Below, piece by piece: positions 11,732-11,747 of a stretch of 11,747 nt of DNA (the stretch's first letter is position 1; each line of letters starts with the position of its first letter). The DNA comes from Chloroflexota bacterium (GTDB lineage: Bacteria > Chloroflexota > Limnocylindria > P2-11E), in NCBI GenBank assembly GCA_005883775.1, contig VBEU01000082.1:1-11747 (forward strand), written 5' to 3'. Under the pieces are notes generated by a model that ran no database searches, was not told the origin of the DNA, and saw nothing but the letters and a program-made list of their open reading frames with translations. A program made the translations under genes and the position numbers.

Positions 11732-11747
11732 TAGACTCGTGCGCATG
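11732..11747 (+). promoter_or_regulatory. -10-like element and probable start codon of a gene leaving the window
   Basis: TAGACT (11732-11737, 4 of 6 to TATAAT) is followed by a 7-nt spacer and then ATG in the last three bases. The arrangement copies that of radA, so I read it as the leaderless start of a plus-strand gene divergent from the methyltransferase. Nothing of the protein beyond Met is visible. Confidence 0.3.

Noticed and set aside
1..11747. tRNA, rRNA, CRISPR array, insertion sequence or integration site
   Set aside because: No repeat-spacer pattern, transposase or integrase motif, or cloverleaf with a TTCRANY arm in the right setting was seen. The LAGLIDADG-like gene is the only mobile-element relative and shows no intron or intein borders.

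Overview
The window is uniformly GC-rich, tightly packed bacterial chromosome with no sign of an insertion sequence, phage, CRISPR array, tRNA or rRNA. The gene content is a ClpC unfoldase, RadA, a four-repeat S1 protein, a DUF3048/YerB-type lipoprotein, a FliA/WhiG-type sigma factor and a GAF-REC-LuxR regulator. Together with very high GC and several starts without a Shine-Dalgarno, this suggests a Gram-positive-related lineage. A high-GC Chloroflexota (Limnocylindria-like) is my best guess; it is an inference from gene content, not a proven placement.

Left part (1-3613). The window opens with the 3' end of an unrecognised plus-strand gene. Thirty bases later comes a small protein with a worn LAGLIDADG homing-endonuclease fold: its second catalytic acid is missing and its C-terminus is cut short. 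It converges on a sigma factor read on the minus strand. The sigma factor has FliA-type regions 2 and 4 but almost no region 3. Upstream of it is the only long gap of the window (1308-1612). This gap carries several inverted repeats: a 10-bp long-range stem, a 7-bp stem interleaved with it in pseudoknot order, two local hairpins and a 17-bp palindrome in front of a strong Shine-Dalgarno and a TTG start. It looks like a structured, possibly ligand- or protein-responsive leader, and it is the most interesting unexplained element here. Next, on the minus strand, is a large one-piece sensory regulator: N-terminal sensory region, GAF, second GAF-like region, REC receiver and LuxR HTH.

Centre (3657-8771, plus strand). 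A four-domain S1 RNA-binding protein is followed by clpC. A good sigma-A promoter lies across the S1 stop codon, so clpC can be transcribed separately. No CtsR or CIRCE operator and no ctsR/mcsA/mcsB genes are visible. After clpC comes a 17-bp perfect palindrome that fills the whole gap to a small VOC/glyoxalase-fold gene, and then the DUF3048 lipoprotein.

Right part (8768-11747). A minus-strand pair of small membrane proteins (a CopD-like protein, then an unrecognised four-helix protein, 4 nt apart) meets the lipoprotein gene tail to tail. radA runs on the plus strand and meets an isoprenylcysteine-methyltransferase-family gene tail to tail. Both convergent pairs share a single CTAG in which the two stop codons overlap. 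radA, the methyltransferase gene and a new gene whose ATG is the last three bases of the window each have a -10-like hexamer exactly 7 nt before the ATG, which suggests leaderless transcripts.

Functionally, the core genes deal with protein quality control (ClpC), recombination and repair (RadA) and translation (S1). The left third is regulatory (sigma factor, structured leader, sensory regulator).
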